Shown here: positions 1-10,579 of the stretch, one piece after another
Layout: every line of letters begins with the position of its first letter
Numbering within the stretch: the first letter of the stretch is position 1
DNA from: Chaetoderma sp. LZ-2023a
Taxonomy: Eukaryota; Mollusca; Caudofoveata; Chaetodermatida; Chaetodermatidae
Assembly: GCA_034401795.1 (NCBI GenBank)
Contig: CM067366.1
Coordinates: 80,569,220-80,633,219, forward strand
DNA: 64,000 bases
Reading direction: 5' to 3'
Made by a program: the position numbers and the translations under genes
The notes under the pieces: model-generated
What the model saw: the letters and a program-made list of their open reading frames with translations, nothing else
Told to the model about the DNA's origin: nothing
Database searches by the model: none

Positions 1-381
1 TGTAAAATCCTGTACTCATTAGAAGTAGGAGATGAATGAGAACCAAGGTCCAGTCTTATATCTTATGCATTTGAAGAATAACATTTTTAAACATTTTATT
101 ACAAATTATACAAGTACGAGATTCCTTGAATAAGAGAAAATCTGATGACCATTTTCATTCTGAGGTCCCAGAAAGCAGGATTCAAGAAAGTTTTATAGAA
201 ATCTATGTCAAAATGCCAATACATGTCAGAAAAGTCTATAGCGTACCTTCCTAGCGAAATGTAAGTTCCAAATTATCCTTACACATGTGATACTGCTGCC
301 ATATGTTCACAATACAGCTCATAAATAAGTTAAAATGTTAAAAAAAACCCCACAAACATCTTCATTAGTAAGAAATGTTAT

Positions 382-450
382 GCTGAATATTTTGAACATA
401 ATGGAATTGGAAGACAGTCTTCCAATTCCACTATGTTCAAAATATTCAAC
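382..450. repeat. Family B hairpin, diverged copy
   Basis: An inverted repeat: the arm GAATATTTTGAACATA is followed about 30 bases later by its near reverse complement TATGTTCAAAATATTCAAC. The same arm pattern (TTGAATATTTTGAAAC ... GTTTCAAAATATTCAA) recurs many times in the window. Confidence 0.7.
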
Positions 451-546
451 AAAATGTTTTATTTTGTTTTAGAAACGTATTTGTTTGTTTCTAGGCCGTA
501 CTGTAGCAGAACCCCCCCCCCCGTCTTGTTTCTCATTCACACGGGC

Positions 547-802
547 TTAACCCTTTAACCCTATAATGTCTCAATTTTGTCAAGAAAATCAAAACATCTC
601 CTTATTGAATGTGCATTTGCAAGCCAATAGAAGAGTATTTTTGAAAATTTACCACTAGAATGGCTGGTTCGGTAACCGAGCCAGTCATTTCAGTGGTAAA
701 ATTAAAAAAAATACTCTCTTGGCCTGCAAATGGATGTTCCTCAAGACTACTGCAGAGGCCGGTTTGGGCCGGTTTGGGCCGGTTTCGTCATGAATGGGTT
801 AA
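547..802. mobile_element. Family A MITE (piggyBac-like, TTAA-flanked)
   Basis: The element starts TTAACCCTTTAA and ends ATGGGTTAA. Its centre is a large palindrome around GGTTCGGTAACCGAGCC, with arms reading AGAGTATTTTTGAAAATTTACC and the complement. TTAA at both edges with CCC as the first internal bases is the signature of piggyBac-type elements. It has no coding capacity. The right arm carries a short tandem GGCCGGTTTG repeat (756-785). Confidence 0.8.
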
Positions 803-1359
803 ATGTCAACTCGGCCAGAAATGACATCCGCAGTCATATTGAGAAATGGTCATCTGTAAGGCATGAGAAAAATTATTTCCTAAATGACTAGCTTTGTAAC
901 CAAACCATTCAGTTTTCAAAGATATTTTATCAGCTTTCAGATGGACATTAACTGAGTGAGAACTATTCTGTCCTGGACCAGACGTGAGCATTAATGCTGT
1001 CTGTTGTGGATTTCTTGTTGCTATATGTACATTACATGATGAGCTTAGGTAAATAGAAATCACAATTATCTTGCTGGCTGAAGGAGAACTGGTATTGCTG
1101 AATCAATTTTTGAAGTTGCGTACCAGCCATGCTTGTGCAATTTAAATGCAAGCAATCTTTAGTGATGCAATTATTTTTCCATCTGTGCCGCCATAATGGT
1201 CCCGGTCTGTTAATCAAATAATTTCTATGATATATATTCAGAATTTTTAGCAAGCTATGTTAAAGTTTGTAGGTTACATATTCATGCACCTACCCGGTAG
1301 AACTGAAAACTTAGCACGGGTGCGCGAAAAAAAATAATCCCCTCGCTGGTCAGGGTTGG
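803..1359. other. No recognisable feature
   Basis: AT-rich unique-looking sequence. Short open frames on the minus strand show no known domain or splice context. Confidence 0.5.
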
Positions 1360-1464
1360 TCAACAAAATCAACATTTATGCTTAGTGAATTGCCATGTGC
1401 TGGCAAAGAGAATAGTTTTTGAAAATTTATCAGTTTTGATCAGCTTGACCCTTAAAAGGGTTAA
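1360..1464. mobile_element. Family A MITE, truncated
   Basis: Only one arm is recognisable (GAGAATAGTTTTTGAAAATTTATCA), running to the typical AAAGGGTTAA end. The other arm has been lost. Confidence 0.55.
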
Positions 1465-1673
1465 ACATTTTGCATATAGTGGCTGTTATAGTCATTTGAC
1501 ATTTTTTAGAAATTAAAAAAAAAATAAAGCTAAAAATAAAGTGACAAGACATCTAAAACAGACAGTGTTTGCAGCAATAGTGTTGTGTTATTTAATATAT
1601 AGTGAGAAAGCTGCTGATGATTATTGTTGATGGTTTCTATGCTGTATGTTTATTGGAGAAAGTCACACCTTGT

Positions 1674-1869
1674 TTAACCCTTAACACTCTGATGTCAAAA
1701 TTTTACATTTTCAAATTACAGTAAGAGATGAACTGGTGTTTATTTTTCAACAAATTTGGTGTAAGATGGTGCTGTCGTAGACAGCAACATCTTCCACCAA
1801 AATTGTTGAAAAATGTGCAATAGTTTCTTTGATGTTAACACTGTAAAGGATCGAATATTGACATCAGCA
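1674..1869. mobile_element. Family C hairpin MITE
   Basis: The element begins TTAACCCTTAACACTC, close to the family A terminus, but has a different core: a palindrome at 1744-1813 centred on GCTGTCGTAGACAGC with arms TTTTTCAACAAATTTGGTG. The outer arms repeat ATATTGACATCAG and its complement. A second copy lies at 23,578-23,772. It is probably mobilised by the same piggyBac-like machinery. Confidence 0.7.
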
Positions 1870-1893
1870 CGCACGCACGCACACACACATTTA

Positions 1894-2091
1894 ACTTTCT
1901 CATAAAATGTCCATTTGCAGAACACGAGAAAACTATTTTTGTAAATTTATCAATGGAATGACTGGCTCAGTTATCGAGCCATCCTGTCCAGTAGTAAATT
2001 TTCAAAAATAGTCTTCTGTTGTCCTTCAAATTGACATGTACCAAGACCGCTGCTGGGCCATTTTTTGCTAGTGTGTGTGGTAAAGGGTTAA
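1894..2091. mobile_element. Family A MITE
   Basis: It has the palindromic core GACTGGCTCAGTTATCGAGCC, arms ACTATTTTTG...AAATTTATC, and the right terminus AAAGGGTTAA. It abuts the next element and shares one TTAA (2088-2091) with it. A (GCAC)n/(AC)n tract at 1868-1892 separates it from the family C copy. Confidence 0.75.
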
Positions 2092-2245
2092 CCCTTGAAT
2101 GGTCAAATTTGGTCAAGAAAATTTGAATGTGCCTATTGAATGTCCATTTACAGGCCAAGAGAAGAAAATTTGATTTAATTTATCACTGAATAGCTGGCTC
2201 GGTTATGAATGAAAATTCCACAAGACCATAACAAGGGCCGGTTAA
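2088..2245. mobile_element. Family A MITE, internally shortened
   Basis: It starts TTAACCCTTGAATGGTCAAA and has the left arm GTCCATTTACAGGCCAAGAGAA. The right arm is mostly deleted, and it ends at GGCCGGTTAA. Confidence 0.65.
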
Positions 2246-2442
2246 AGCGATATACAATACATAAGCATAAGTTTACATTAATGTTTGTGAACAGACTTGG
2301 ATGGTGTCAAATGACTGACCTGATAAAGCCAAGATAACTTCCCTAACCAATAAAACCGCGCCAGATTTAACACTTATCTCGCTGTATCGAAAAGTCACGA
2401 TCTTATCAGAGCCAGTTGACGAAAAACAGTATTATTGTCGAT

Positions 2443-2490
2443 TCTTAGAATGGTGTTGTCTTAGCAACAGTTCACGACAACACCATTCTG
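2443..2490. repeat. Short perfect-stem inverted repeat
   Basis: TTAGAATGGTGTTGTC is followed after a 15-base loop by GACAACACCATTCTGAA. The loop contains AGCAACAG, as in other hairpins of the window. It is probably a diverged family B or C remnant. Confidence 0.6.
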
Positions 2491-2556
2491 AAATTATATA
2501 TTGAATATTCGACGCAGAATACCATGGCAGTAAAATGGTTTAAGATGGCCAAAACC

Positions 2557-2695
2557 ATCATAGAATGTTTATTTACAAGTGAAGAGAATATTTATCGAGC
2601 CAGTCATTCCAGTGGTAAACTTTCAAAATTAGTCTTCTCTTGCCCTAGAAACGGACATTTACTTAGCAGAAATCTGGACCATGAACGGGTAAGCC
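2557..2695. mobile_element. Family A MITE, diverged
   Basis: The right arm is well preserved (GAGCCAGTCATTCCAGTGGT, then TAGTCTTCTCTTG). The left arm has a central deletion. Confidence 0.6.
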
Positions 2696-2772
2696 ATTCA
2701 ACATAACGGACACGATAAAGGAAGATATTTAAAATTGTAACCATAATTTGATCTCAGAAATAATATCTTTAA

Positions 2773-2852
2773 TATTCTAAAACTAATTTGACTGGAAACT
2801 GGTGATACCTTCACTTTCAGTCAAACTAGTTTCAAAATAATCAACAGGCTAC
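2773..2852. repeat. Family B hairpin
   Basis: The arms are AAACTAATTTGACTGGAAAC and TTTCAGTCAAACTAGTTTC, followed by AAAATAATCAACAGG. This is the family B layout with a small internal loop. Confidence 0.65.
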
Positions 2853-3187
2853 CCGTGGTTGACACTAGGTGACGAGCGTAGGTACCCTAATGCATGAGCT
2901 ACCCTCCTAGCATCATGGGTACATTCATGACGGATACCTTATAGCACATAAGATTAGATTAGGATATATTTACAACAATATTTCATAGAGAAATTTCGTC
3001 CCATGCTCCTTCTACCCACCCAACATGACTGCTTAGAAATGGCCAGACTGGGATCTCAATGTTTAATCTGATTATCTGTGATCTATCTTGAGTTTGAATA
3101 GAAAGAGAATTACTGCAGTCTACTATTTCCCGATTTGGAATTCATTAACACCCAATTATGAGAATAACGGTGATACCTGGTTGTGTA

Positions 3188-3401
3188 TTACCCCTTTAAC
3201 ACTCATATCACCCAAAAATGGCTTCTGCAGTGGTTTTGAGATATGTCCATTTACATATAAAGAGAAAGCTACTTTTGAAAATTTACCACTAGAATGATTA
3301 GCTCGATAACTGAGTCAGTCATTCCAGTGGTCAATTTTCAAAAAGTCTTGGTCTGCAAATGGACATTTTCTAAAATTTGAGTGATAAAGCATCAATGGCT
3401 T
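3188..3401. mobile_element. Family A MITE
   Basis: It starts TTACCCCTTTAACACTC and has the arm GAAAATTTACCACTAGAATGA with its complement around the core GCTCGATAACTGAGTC. The right end is degraded. Confidence 0.7.
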
Positions 3402-3566
3402 AATAACATCATACAGTTGATATGGCATAAGTAAGAAAGTTAAAAATAGAACCGAATAGAAATCTGTGATTAATCGTGTGTACGGATTTACTTACAACAG
3501 TAAAACATTGACCCATTTATAATTTCTTATCAATCTGGCTTTAAGGGAACTAAATATGTATACGTA

Positions 3567-3650
3567 TTAACATTTTTTTAAAACAATTTGATTGAAAGTT
3601 GTTGCTGACTAAGGTAGCAACATCTTTAAGGCAATTTGTCTTCAAAATTC
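3567..3650. repeat. Family B hairpin, diverged
   Basis: TTTGATTGAAAGTTGTTGCTG and the complementary GGTAGCAACATCTTTAAGGC arm surround a short loop. It is flanked by TTCAAAATTCATTCAA. Confidence 0.55.
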
Positions 3651-3669
3651 ATTCAAACATAAGTTTAAC

Positions 3670-4080
3670 ACTGATTGTCAAGACCTTTGCAGTGGTCTTG
3701 GCGACTATAAATTTGCAGACCAAGAGAAAAGTTTTTCAATTTTACTAGTGAAATGACTGGCTCGATAAATAAGCCAATCGTTTCATATAAAGTTTCAAAA
3801 ATAGTCTTCTGTTGGCCTGCAAATGGACACTCACTAAGCAAAAAAATTAAATTTTCTGGACAAATTTTGACAATGAACCCTTAACACTCAACGTCGACCA
3901 AAACGTCTTCTGTTGTTCTTCTTCGGAAATGACCATTTGCAGACCAAGAGAAGAGTATTTTTGAAAATTTACCACTGGAATGACTGGCCAGTCATTCCAG
4001 TAGTAGATTTTCAAAAACAATCTTATTGGTCTGCAAAAATTGAAATTTTCTTAGAGATTTTGGTGATTGCAGGGTTATCC
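3670..4080. mobile_element. Two adjoining family A MITEs
   Basis: The first copy (about 3670-3885) and the second (about 3878-4080) meet at AACCCTTAACACTC, so the end of one is the start of the next. Both have the GACTGGC core palindrome and GTCCATTTGCAG-type arms. The second lost most of its central loop, leaving GACTGGCCAGTC as a perfect turn. Confidence 0.7.
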
Positions 4081-4226
4081 TATGTTATAAAGCATGTCGT
4101 AAATATGATTTAGTCCAATAGGCTAGAGAGTACCGAGGACATGGCTAGAGCGTACCGAGGACAACATTCTTTTTAATATTGTGACTTGTTATATGTGATC
4201 CACTCTGCTCAGCAAGTGATTCATTA

Positions 4227-5142
4227 TTAGCTCACCTGGCCAGAATGGCCAAGTGAGCTTATGCCATGGCGACCGTCCGGCGTCTGTCCAACTTTTTTCC
4301 TTTAAGCGACTTCTCAATAACCACTGGGCTGATTTCAATTATATTTGGCAGGAAGTATCCTTAGGGCATAGGGATCCAAGTTTGTTCAAACACAGCCGAT
4401 CGGCCGGTGGGCATCTTGGATTTTGGCCGATTTTAGGAAATGGCTTTAAAAATCTCCGAAACCGCTTGGTGGATTGATTCAAAACTCACGAAATATCATA
4501 TAGGGCAACAGCTGAACCAAGTTTGTTCGAAAGAACGTGACCGGCCAAATGGTTCGGTGGCCATCTTGGATGACCTAGTTTTCGTGAAAACGACTTATTC
4601 TGCAGAACCGCTGAACGGATCGGGCTGAAATTTTGGGATATGATTATGGACTAAGGGCCATTAAAGTTTGTTCATGGGAAGTTGATAGGTAAAAAACATG
4701 GCCGCTGTGGACCAATCAAATTTTAGCATGTTTGACTGCCATATTCAATTTTTTTATTTGATGGATTTTGAAGCGGAAATTGGTTTTCTTAACTCCGCTT
4801 ACTTGTGAGTCAGCTGTCGTATAGCGATGACCCCATCGGTCTTCTGTATGTCCATCCATCCATCTGTCTGTCTGTCACCAACAATGGCGGCTCATTTTGT
4901 TATTTCTTGACGGATTGACACCAAACTTGGTCATGTTAATGACGGCATCTAATATCTGTGTTGTGAAACTGATAGGATGCCAAATGCCAGAGTTATCACT
5001 CCTTAAATATTTGCAGTCGCACTTTCATAGGGCAAATAATCATTTGATTGGAAGTGACACTGATGGATGTAAAACTTAAGTAGGATTAGTTGAAATGCCA
5101 ATGTTCCAGGTGAGCGATACAGGCCCATTGGGCATCTTGTTT
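4227..5142. mobile_element. Non-coding element with TTAGCTCACCTGGCC ends
   Basis: The left end has TTAGCTCACCTGGCC and AAGTGAGCTTATG. The right end has CAGGTGAGCGATACAGGCCC followed by TTGGGCATCTTGTTT. The terminal AGCTCACCT and AGGTGAGC are inverted. The interior has GTCCGTC/GTCTGTCTGTC tracts and the phrase CCAAACTTGGTCATG. This looks like a dispersed repeat type common in marine invertebrates. It has no reading frame of known function and its superfamily is not resolved. Confidence 0.6.
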
Positions 5143-5170
5143 TAATGCAAGTAATTCTACATCTCCTTCT

Positions 5171-5399
5171 TTAACCCTTTGACCCTCAAATTTATTCAAG
5201 AAAATTTCAATTTTCTCAGAAAATGTACATTTGCAGACCAAGAAGACTATTTTTGAAAATTTACCACTAATGACTGGTTCAGGTATCGAGCCAGTCATTC
5301 GAGTGCTAAATTTTCAAAAATAGTCTTGGTCTGCAAATAGACATTTCTAAAGACCACTGAAGAAGGCGTCTTTGGCTGATATGAGTGTTAAAGGGTTAA
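5171..5399. mobile_element. Family A MITE, well preserved
   Basis: It starts TTAACCCTTTGACCCTC and ends GAGTGTTAAAGGGTTAA. The core is GGTATCGAGCCAGTC and the arms are TGCAGACCAAGAAGACTA and the complement. Confidence 0.8.
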
Positions 5400-6030
5400 T
5401 TAATGTTTTTCTATTTTGTTATTCAATATCTGTGATTGTTCTTTAGATAATAAATAAAGCCCTGTTAATATTTTAATTGTACTCTTTTTTTGAAAAAATT
5501 ACTAATATTGCGTACTGTAGTCTACACTTTAAATGCCTTTAGTTTTTCAATAACCCAGTTTACAAAAGAAATTTGAGGTAGCTAATTATATTTTAGATAA
5601 TTACGTTTACTAAAAGCGACATTTGTTTTATTTTGCACCAAGAATGTATTTGATATTTATTATTATGCGTGTAATTTGACGCTGGACTGTTTAATGTTGT
5701 CTAGTAATCACTGAGTTTGTTGTGTTGTGTTCTTATTATATATAGCACATGGATTCATGTACTCTGTAATTACTATTAGCAATTGTCGTTTATTTAATAT
5801 TTTTATCACAAATATTCTAATCCAGGGCTTAGCTTAACTTTCTTTCAATGCATAGAATATTTTTCATTTTTCACAAAATATTCTTTCAGTGACGTGTAGT
5901 AAATTCTCAAGTTAAATGAGTTAGTTTCTTTACCCATGCTTGAGTGAATATTTAAGTTAGTGATTTTCCAAAACTTCATGAGGACTCAACATGTGGCTCA
6001 AACCATTAGTATTCTATATTAGTACTTATG
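5400..6030. other. No recognisable feature
   Basis: Strongly AT-rich sequence without hairpin families, reading frames of note or tandem repeats. Confidence 0.5.
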
Positions 6031-6520
6031 AATAGCGTAATGGATGAATCCAGTCTATCAGTCATGTATATGATGTCATAATGAATTGCATCACGTGTAG
6101 ACTGATGTTGCAATCAACTATGTCATGACTGACGTAGTCTGTAAGGAACATTAAAGTCTGCCAGTTGTGCGAATTGTGTCTTTACTAAACATTCTGTTTA
6201 ATGTTTTGAAATGACAGCAGCAGCACCCAGTAAAATTACGCTTCAAATGATAGATTTACAATTTAATAAACATTCTCTTGAATATTTTGAAACTACTTTG
6301 ATTGGGAGCTGTTGCTGCCATAGGCAACAACAATACCCAGTCAAATTGGTTTCAAAATAGTCAACAAGTTACCTGTATAGTTTGCTGGGAGGTTCAGGGT
6401 TTGATCGATCCCAACACGGGCAAAGTGTGGGTGGAGCTTAGCTACAGATGGGTGGGGCATAGCTAAAAGTGGATTCACCCATTTGGTGCCACACGGTACA
6501 TTTATGATTACCTTGTTGTG
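6030..6520. mobile_element. Long form of the family B repeat
   Basis: Conserved blocks occur in order: ATGATGTCATAATGAATTGC (diverged CRE-like), a hairpin at 6278-6366 (TTGAATATTTTGAAAC ... TTTCAAAATAGTCAAC), then GATCGATCCCAACACGGGC and a GTGGGTGGAGCTTAGCTA block. The same order is seen near 12.1-12.5, 24.7-25.0 and 63.7-64.0 kb, and inverted at 11.6-11.8 and 19.9-20.3 kb. Confidence 0.65.
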
Positions 6521-6812
6521 CAAGTATTTATTTCACCGGATTTCAGTTTTTTCTTAGGTTAATTATTTCACTAATAATTAATTATCCCGTATATTAGAAT
6601 ATTAACAGGGCTTTATTATAATTGGTAGTAATCTCAAATTTTCAACTGTGTATTTCTAAACTCGAGTAAATCCTGACATACCATGTCAGGCACCATTAAC
6701 ATGCGATCACTAAAGACGGCAATTCATTAATCATAGGTGTTAGCTAGCTTAACCCGTTCACCCACAAATCCTCGAAAATGTATATTCTTTACGATATAAA
6801 ACACTATTCTGG

Positions 6813-6900
6813 TGAATATTTTGAAATTAATTTGACTGAAAGCCATTGCTGCCTAAGGCAGCAATGGCTTTCAGTCAAATTCATTTCAAGATATTCAACA
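6813..6900. repeat. Family B hairpin, near-perfect 88-bp palindrome
   Basis: The arms TGAATATTTTGAAATTAATT and ATTCATTTCAAGATATTCA enclose a perfectly paired AAGCCATTGCTGCC / GGCAGCAATGGCTT. Only a few bases are unpaired over the whole stem. Confidence 0.8.
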
Positions 6901-6961
6901 GTTTTCCTGTTTTGTGTTGCCTTTAAAATGAAATATGTGGAATTCATCGATGAAAGGGGTA

Positions 6962-7050
6962 CCTCTATAACACTCAAGCTGGCCAAAAACAGCTTTTTGC
7001 AATGATCCTGAAAAAATGTCCATTTTCAAACCAAGAAAAGGACTAATTAG
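6962..7050. mobile_element. Family A MITE, one-arm fragment
   Basis: The block ATAACACTCAAGCTGGCCAA through TGTCCATTTTCAAACCAAGA matches one outer arm of family A. The rest is missing. Confidence 0.5.
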
Positions 7051-7774
7051 ATTGGGCCACCCTCATACACATTTATTCATGACATATGATAGATCCCACA
7101 AATTGATGACTAACATGTAGGTGGCAAACAACTGTATAAAGCCATAACACAGACATGTATGCTAGCAAAAATTAATGTCCAAATTTGATAAATAACTTGA
7201 GTTGTTTGTTTTCAAGAGATCAGTGCAAACAATTTGTAGGTGGGGCTTAGAATACACCTTCCGTATCCTCTGCGTGTCGTAGGTAACCCTGACAGAAACC
7301 TCGAGTGCTGAAGACGGAGGTTCCAGGCCGCACGGCGCACTCTAATAAACCATGAATCCACGCACTTAACGCTTATGATAATGTCGATAGTCACTTACAG
7401 GACTGCCGGTATGATCAGCGAACGAAAAGAAGAACAATTTGTAGTCTGATCTCATGAAAACTTTGTCGTACGATCAAACCCGTCCATGGAGCGGACCAGC
7501 TTACAGAGTATAGAGATGTTATCTAACGTCATGTGATCCCTTAAAGGGGCATCTTATACTAGGTATTCAGGTGATAGACTATGCTATACTTAGATGATAC
7601 ATGGTATTCTCAGATCTCTAAAATGTTGTTAAAGAAGAAAATTCAGTTTTCAATACCTAAATACATTTCTATGAAATAGAAAAACTATAAATGCTTATTT
7701 CCAGTGATAAAGTTTTGTAGTTCTCTTATGCCCTGCAAATTGACAAAAGTTTGATTTGTCTCCAATCTTGCCAA
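7051..7774. other. No recognisable feature
   Basis: Mixed-composition sequence. A GC-richer patch at 7250-7340 contains no supported gene. Confidence 0.45.
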
Positions 7775-8014
7775 TTAACCCTTTACTGACTACATTTGGT
7801 CATGAAAATCTAAATATTTGCACAATGAACTTCCGTTTGCAGGCCAAGAGAAGACTAATTTTGAAAAATTTACCACGAATGACTGGCTTTGTTATCCGAG
7901 CCAGTCATACTAATGGTAAAATTTTAAAACTAGTCTTTTCTTGGTCTGCAAATGGCAATTCCTCAAGACCATTACAGAGTCCGGTTTTGGCCAGCTTGGC
8001 CATGAGAGGGTTAA
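7775..8014. mobile_element. Family A MITE, full length (240 bp)
   Basis: It starts TTAACCCTTTACTGAC and ends GAGAGGGTTAA. The core is GACTGGCTTTGTTATCCGAGC with long complementary arms (GGCCAAGAGAAGACTA). A 142-codon plus-strand frame running through it is a by-product of the palindrome and not a gene. Confidence 0.8.
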
Positions 8015-8203
8015 TGTCGCACTTTACAAACCTGTCTATAGTGATCACATGTGTTGTGATGACAAGATATCTATTTATAGGACCACCTGTGTCAATGAAC
8101 CCAGCTTGTCGGTCTAATTACATTTCTTATGGCAAATTACCTGTAATAAGAGGCCATCTGTCTTTTATGTACACATTTTTGTGATCTTTAGCCATTTAAT
8201 GGT

Positions 8204-8415
8204 TAAGCCAGACAAAAAATGGCTTTTACTGTGGTCTTGAAAAATCTCCATTTGCAGCTCAAGACTTATTTTCTACTACCACTGGGATGACTGGCTCGAT
8301 AATCAAGCCAGTCATTCCAGTGGTAGTTTTGAAAAATAAACTCTTGATCTGAAAATTGACATTTTGGTAATAAAATTGACATTTTCATGACTCGATTTGA
8401 CCATTAAATGGTTAA
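8204..8415. mobile_element. Family A MITE
   Basis: The core is GACTGGCTCGATAATCAAGCC with arms TACCACTGGGATGA and the complement. The right end ATTAAATGGTTAA carries a degraded terminus. Confidence 0.7.
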
Positions 8416-8462
8416 CCATTTGTACCCAGAAGACACAATAACAAATTTATGAAAGAATATGT

Positions 8463-8549
8463 AGAATATTTTGAAACTTATATAACTGGAAGTCATTGCT
8501 GCTTGGGCAGCAATGGCTTCCAGTTAATTTAATTTCAAAATATTCAACA
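8463..8549. repeat. Family B hairpin
   Basis: GAATATTTTGAAACTTAT ... AATTTCAAAATATTCAAC form the arms, enclosing GGAAGTCATTGCTGC / GCAGCAATGGCTTCC. Confidence 0.75.
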
Positions 8550-9400
8550 ACTTACCTGTTAAATTGTCTTGAAATTGAGTTTCTGACAGATCACAGGTCA
8601 AGATGAATAACTATGTATGTACGCACAAAATAATTCCTGTAATTCAATTTAAGTTTCTTCCTTGTCTTTGTTTTATGGTAATCATAATGTGATACCATTG
8701 TAATTATGAGATTATCTTTGTCATTCGTGTTGTCCTCGGTACGGTACTGCTTAACGATTTCTGTAATGACTATTCCATAACTTACCATTGCAAATGTTTG
8801 CTTTGAATCCGTTTTTTGTTGCCAATGAAAGGTTTACAATGGTCACAGATTATGACGACATGATGACAACTGTCTTAAGAATAATACTGGACTTTGTGGA
8901 AAATCAACCTCACGTTGATGCGTAATCTTAATATCGTAATACATACGTAATTATACATTATACACGCTTTCCCTGTGTCAGGGGAGGTAATCCACTGAAC
9001 ACGGGGTTTTTTCGATGGTGGACATTTTATTCATAATAATGATAATAATAATATTTAGCGTTTCTTATTTACTGTTTGCCGTTGTATCCTGTCACCTGTT
9101 GGTGGCCTATGGGAAGACAGTTGCACTGAATGCGAGGCTGACATGGCTGGTTTTTCAAAAAAGGGATTACCGGTCTGCCTGACCTCCATGTTTTAACTAA
9201 GAAACAAAACATTTTTAAACTCAATAAAAATCTGTTGTTTTTACTGCAATTATTGTCCTGTTTTTGTATACACTAAAAACGTGATAAAGACCTGTGATAA
9301 GTTTCAACTGAAAACTGTGCTGAATATCTTAGAATATTTACACTGAAAGCTATGCTGAATATCTTAGGTCTTATCTTCACTCTGCCGCCAGCTAAGAAAC
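8550..9400. other. No recognisable feature
   Basis: AT-rich. The only local repeat is GCTGAATATCTTAG, present twice (near 9320 and 9354). Confidence 0.45.
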
Positions 9401-9717
9401 GTAGCTCTAGGACTATATGAGTCGTTTGCGGGCTAGTGAGGCCGACTCGCTGAAGTAGTTTAACAGCACCCTTGGCTTTGGAGACATGTGACACACCATC
9501 AGTAGGATGCCCTCCTGGAGGTTAACAGCTTCTTCTGGTCCATCGAATGGACGACACAGCAGGAGCTTTCCACCTGTAACCCCGATCCAGTGACCCACCC
9601 TCGTCAGGGAGACACCTTCACCTATGTAGGTGAGGAAGGATGAACCCGATTGTAGAGCCTTCGAACTGTCCCATCCTTTTTCGCAACAGTGGAGAGGGGA
9701 GTAACCATGTTTGCCAA

Positions 9718-10176
9718 TCACCCCACAGGTCCAGCGCGGTACCACACTTCATTCTCAAATATGAACTGCATGTTTTTTGCCAGGGTCAATAGCAGACCAT
9801 CATGGGTCATCGGCGGGGCACCGCTCGAATAGGGTTTGACCAGATGAAAGCTGAGGTCATTATTTATGGTGTTGATCTCTGCCACCTCTGTATCCGAGAG
9901 CTCAATCAACGGCTGGAGGGTGTACTTCCTCTTCGGGAAATTGTACCAAAACACGATCTTGTGGCCATCTGTGTTGCGACCCAGGCGCTCCTTCAACACA
10001 TCCTTAAGGTCTGTGAGCAGCTCCACCCCATCACCACCAATGGGGTGGAGGGAGAATGCCATTCCGTACTGTAGGGCGAATGACTTGCCATCACTCTCTT
10101 CTACCTTGGCAGCATCAACTGCGTACACATCTGCCAGGTCAGCAAGACCAGTCGATTGAGCAAATATGGGTTCCAT
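9718..10176 (-). CDS. Unidentified protein, left-hand gene of a virus-like cluster
   Basis: A 152-residue open frame with an ATG at 10,176. The composition is that of a real protein: balanced charges, an internal stretch KIVFWYNFPKRKYTLQPLIE near residues 73-92 and AEINTINNDLSFHLVKP near 100-115. No family was recognised. Its start lies 36 bp from the start of a plus-strand frame, so the two face away from each other across a very short shared promoter region. Just past the stop, another minus-strand frame stays open to about 9413, suggesting a frameshift near 9,740 and an originally longer product. GC content is higher than in the flanks. I infer a gene of a virus-derived or Polinton-like element, now probably inactive. 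Confidence 0.5.
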   Translation of the reverse strand: MEPIFAQSTGLADLADVYAVDAAKVEESDGKSFALQYGMAFSLHPIGGDGVELLTDLKDVLKERLGRNTDGHKIVFWYNFPKRKYTLQPLIELSDTEVAEINTINNDLSFHLVKPYSSGAPPMTHDGLLLTLAKNMQFIFENEVWYRAGPVG

Positions 10177-10212
10177 AGCACTATAGGAGGGGTTTAAACA
10201 GGAGATATAACT

Positions 10213-10579
10213 ATGCCGATTGTCCGACTGCTGCTCTCCGGTGGTGAGAACGTAATCTCACCCTCTCTAGAGGGGAGACGGGTGCTACAGTACCGTGTAG
10301 AATGGGTCCTCTTCGAGGTACCCCAGTGGGGCACAACATACATACACGCCGATGTGCTACATCAACCTCCGGGCAGTGCACACAGCAGCTCACTGGTAGA
10401 AGTCGGCCTGGACGTGATAGAGGTATCTCCCAGGTGCCAACAGCAACCTATGGAAAGCTATCAGCCCTAGCCTGTTCACACCTGTAAATCACCTGTTTGA
10501 CAGCCCCTCCATTAACATATATGCCAGCGAGCTGGTATCGACAGAATGCGAGCATTGCAAGGAGGCGAAGGAACAGTGA
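10213..10579 (+). pseudogene. Unidentified protein, frameshifted, right-hand gene 1 of cluster
   Basis: The frame opens at ATG 10,213 (MPIVRLLLSGGENVISP) and stops at about 10,470. A second frame carries on cleanly from LFTPVNHLFDSP through ELVSTECEHC to a stop at 10,577-10,579. The two parts read as one protein of about 120 residues with a single indel near 10,465. The C-terminal part has a CEHC pair. No family was recognised. It is divergent from the minus-strand frame and overlaps the next frame by about 60 bases. Confidence 0.45.

Noticed and set aside
7756..8184. 142-codon plus-strand frame
   Set aside because: Its first half is a family A MITE read through its palindrome. There is no domain or splice context.
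547..8549. CRISPR-like array of repeats
   Set aside because: Repeats are long hairpins with variable spacing, different orientations and TTAA borders. The sequence is eukaryotic.
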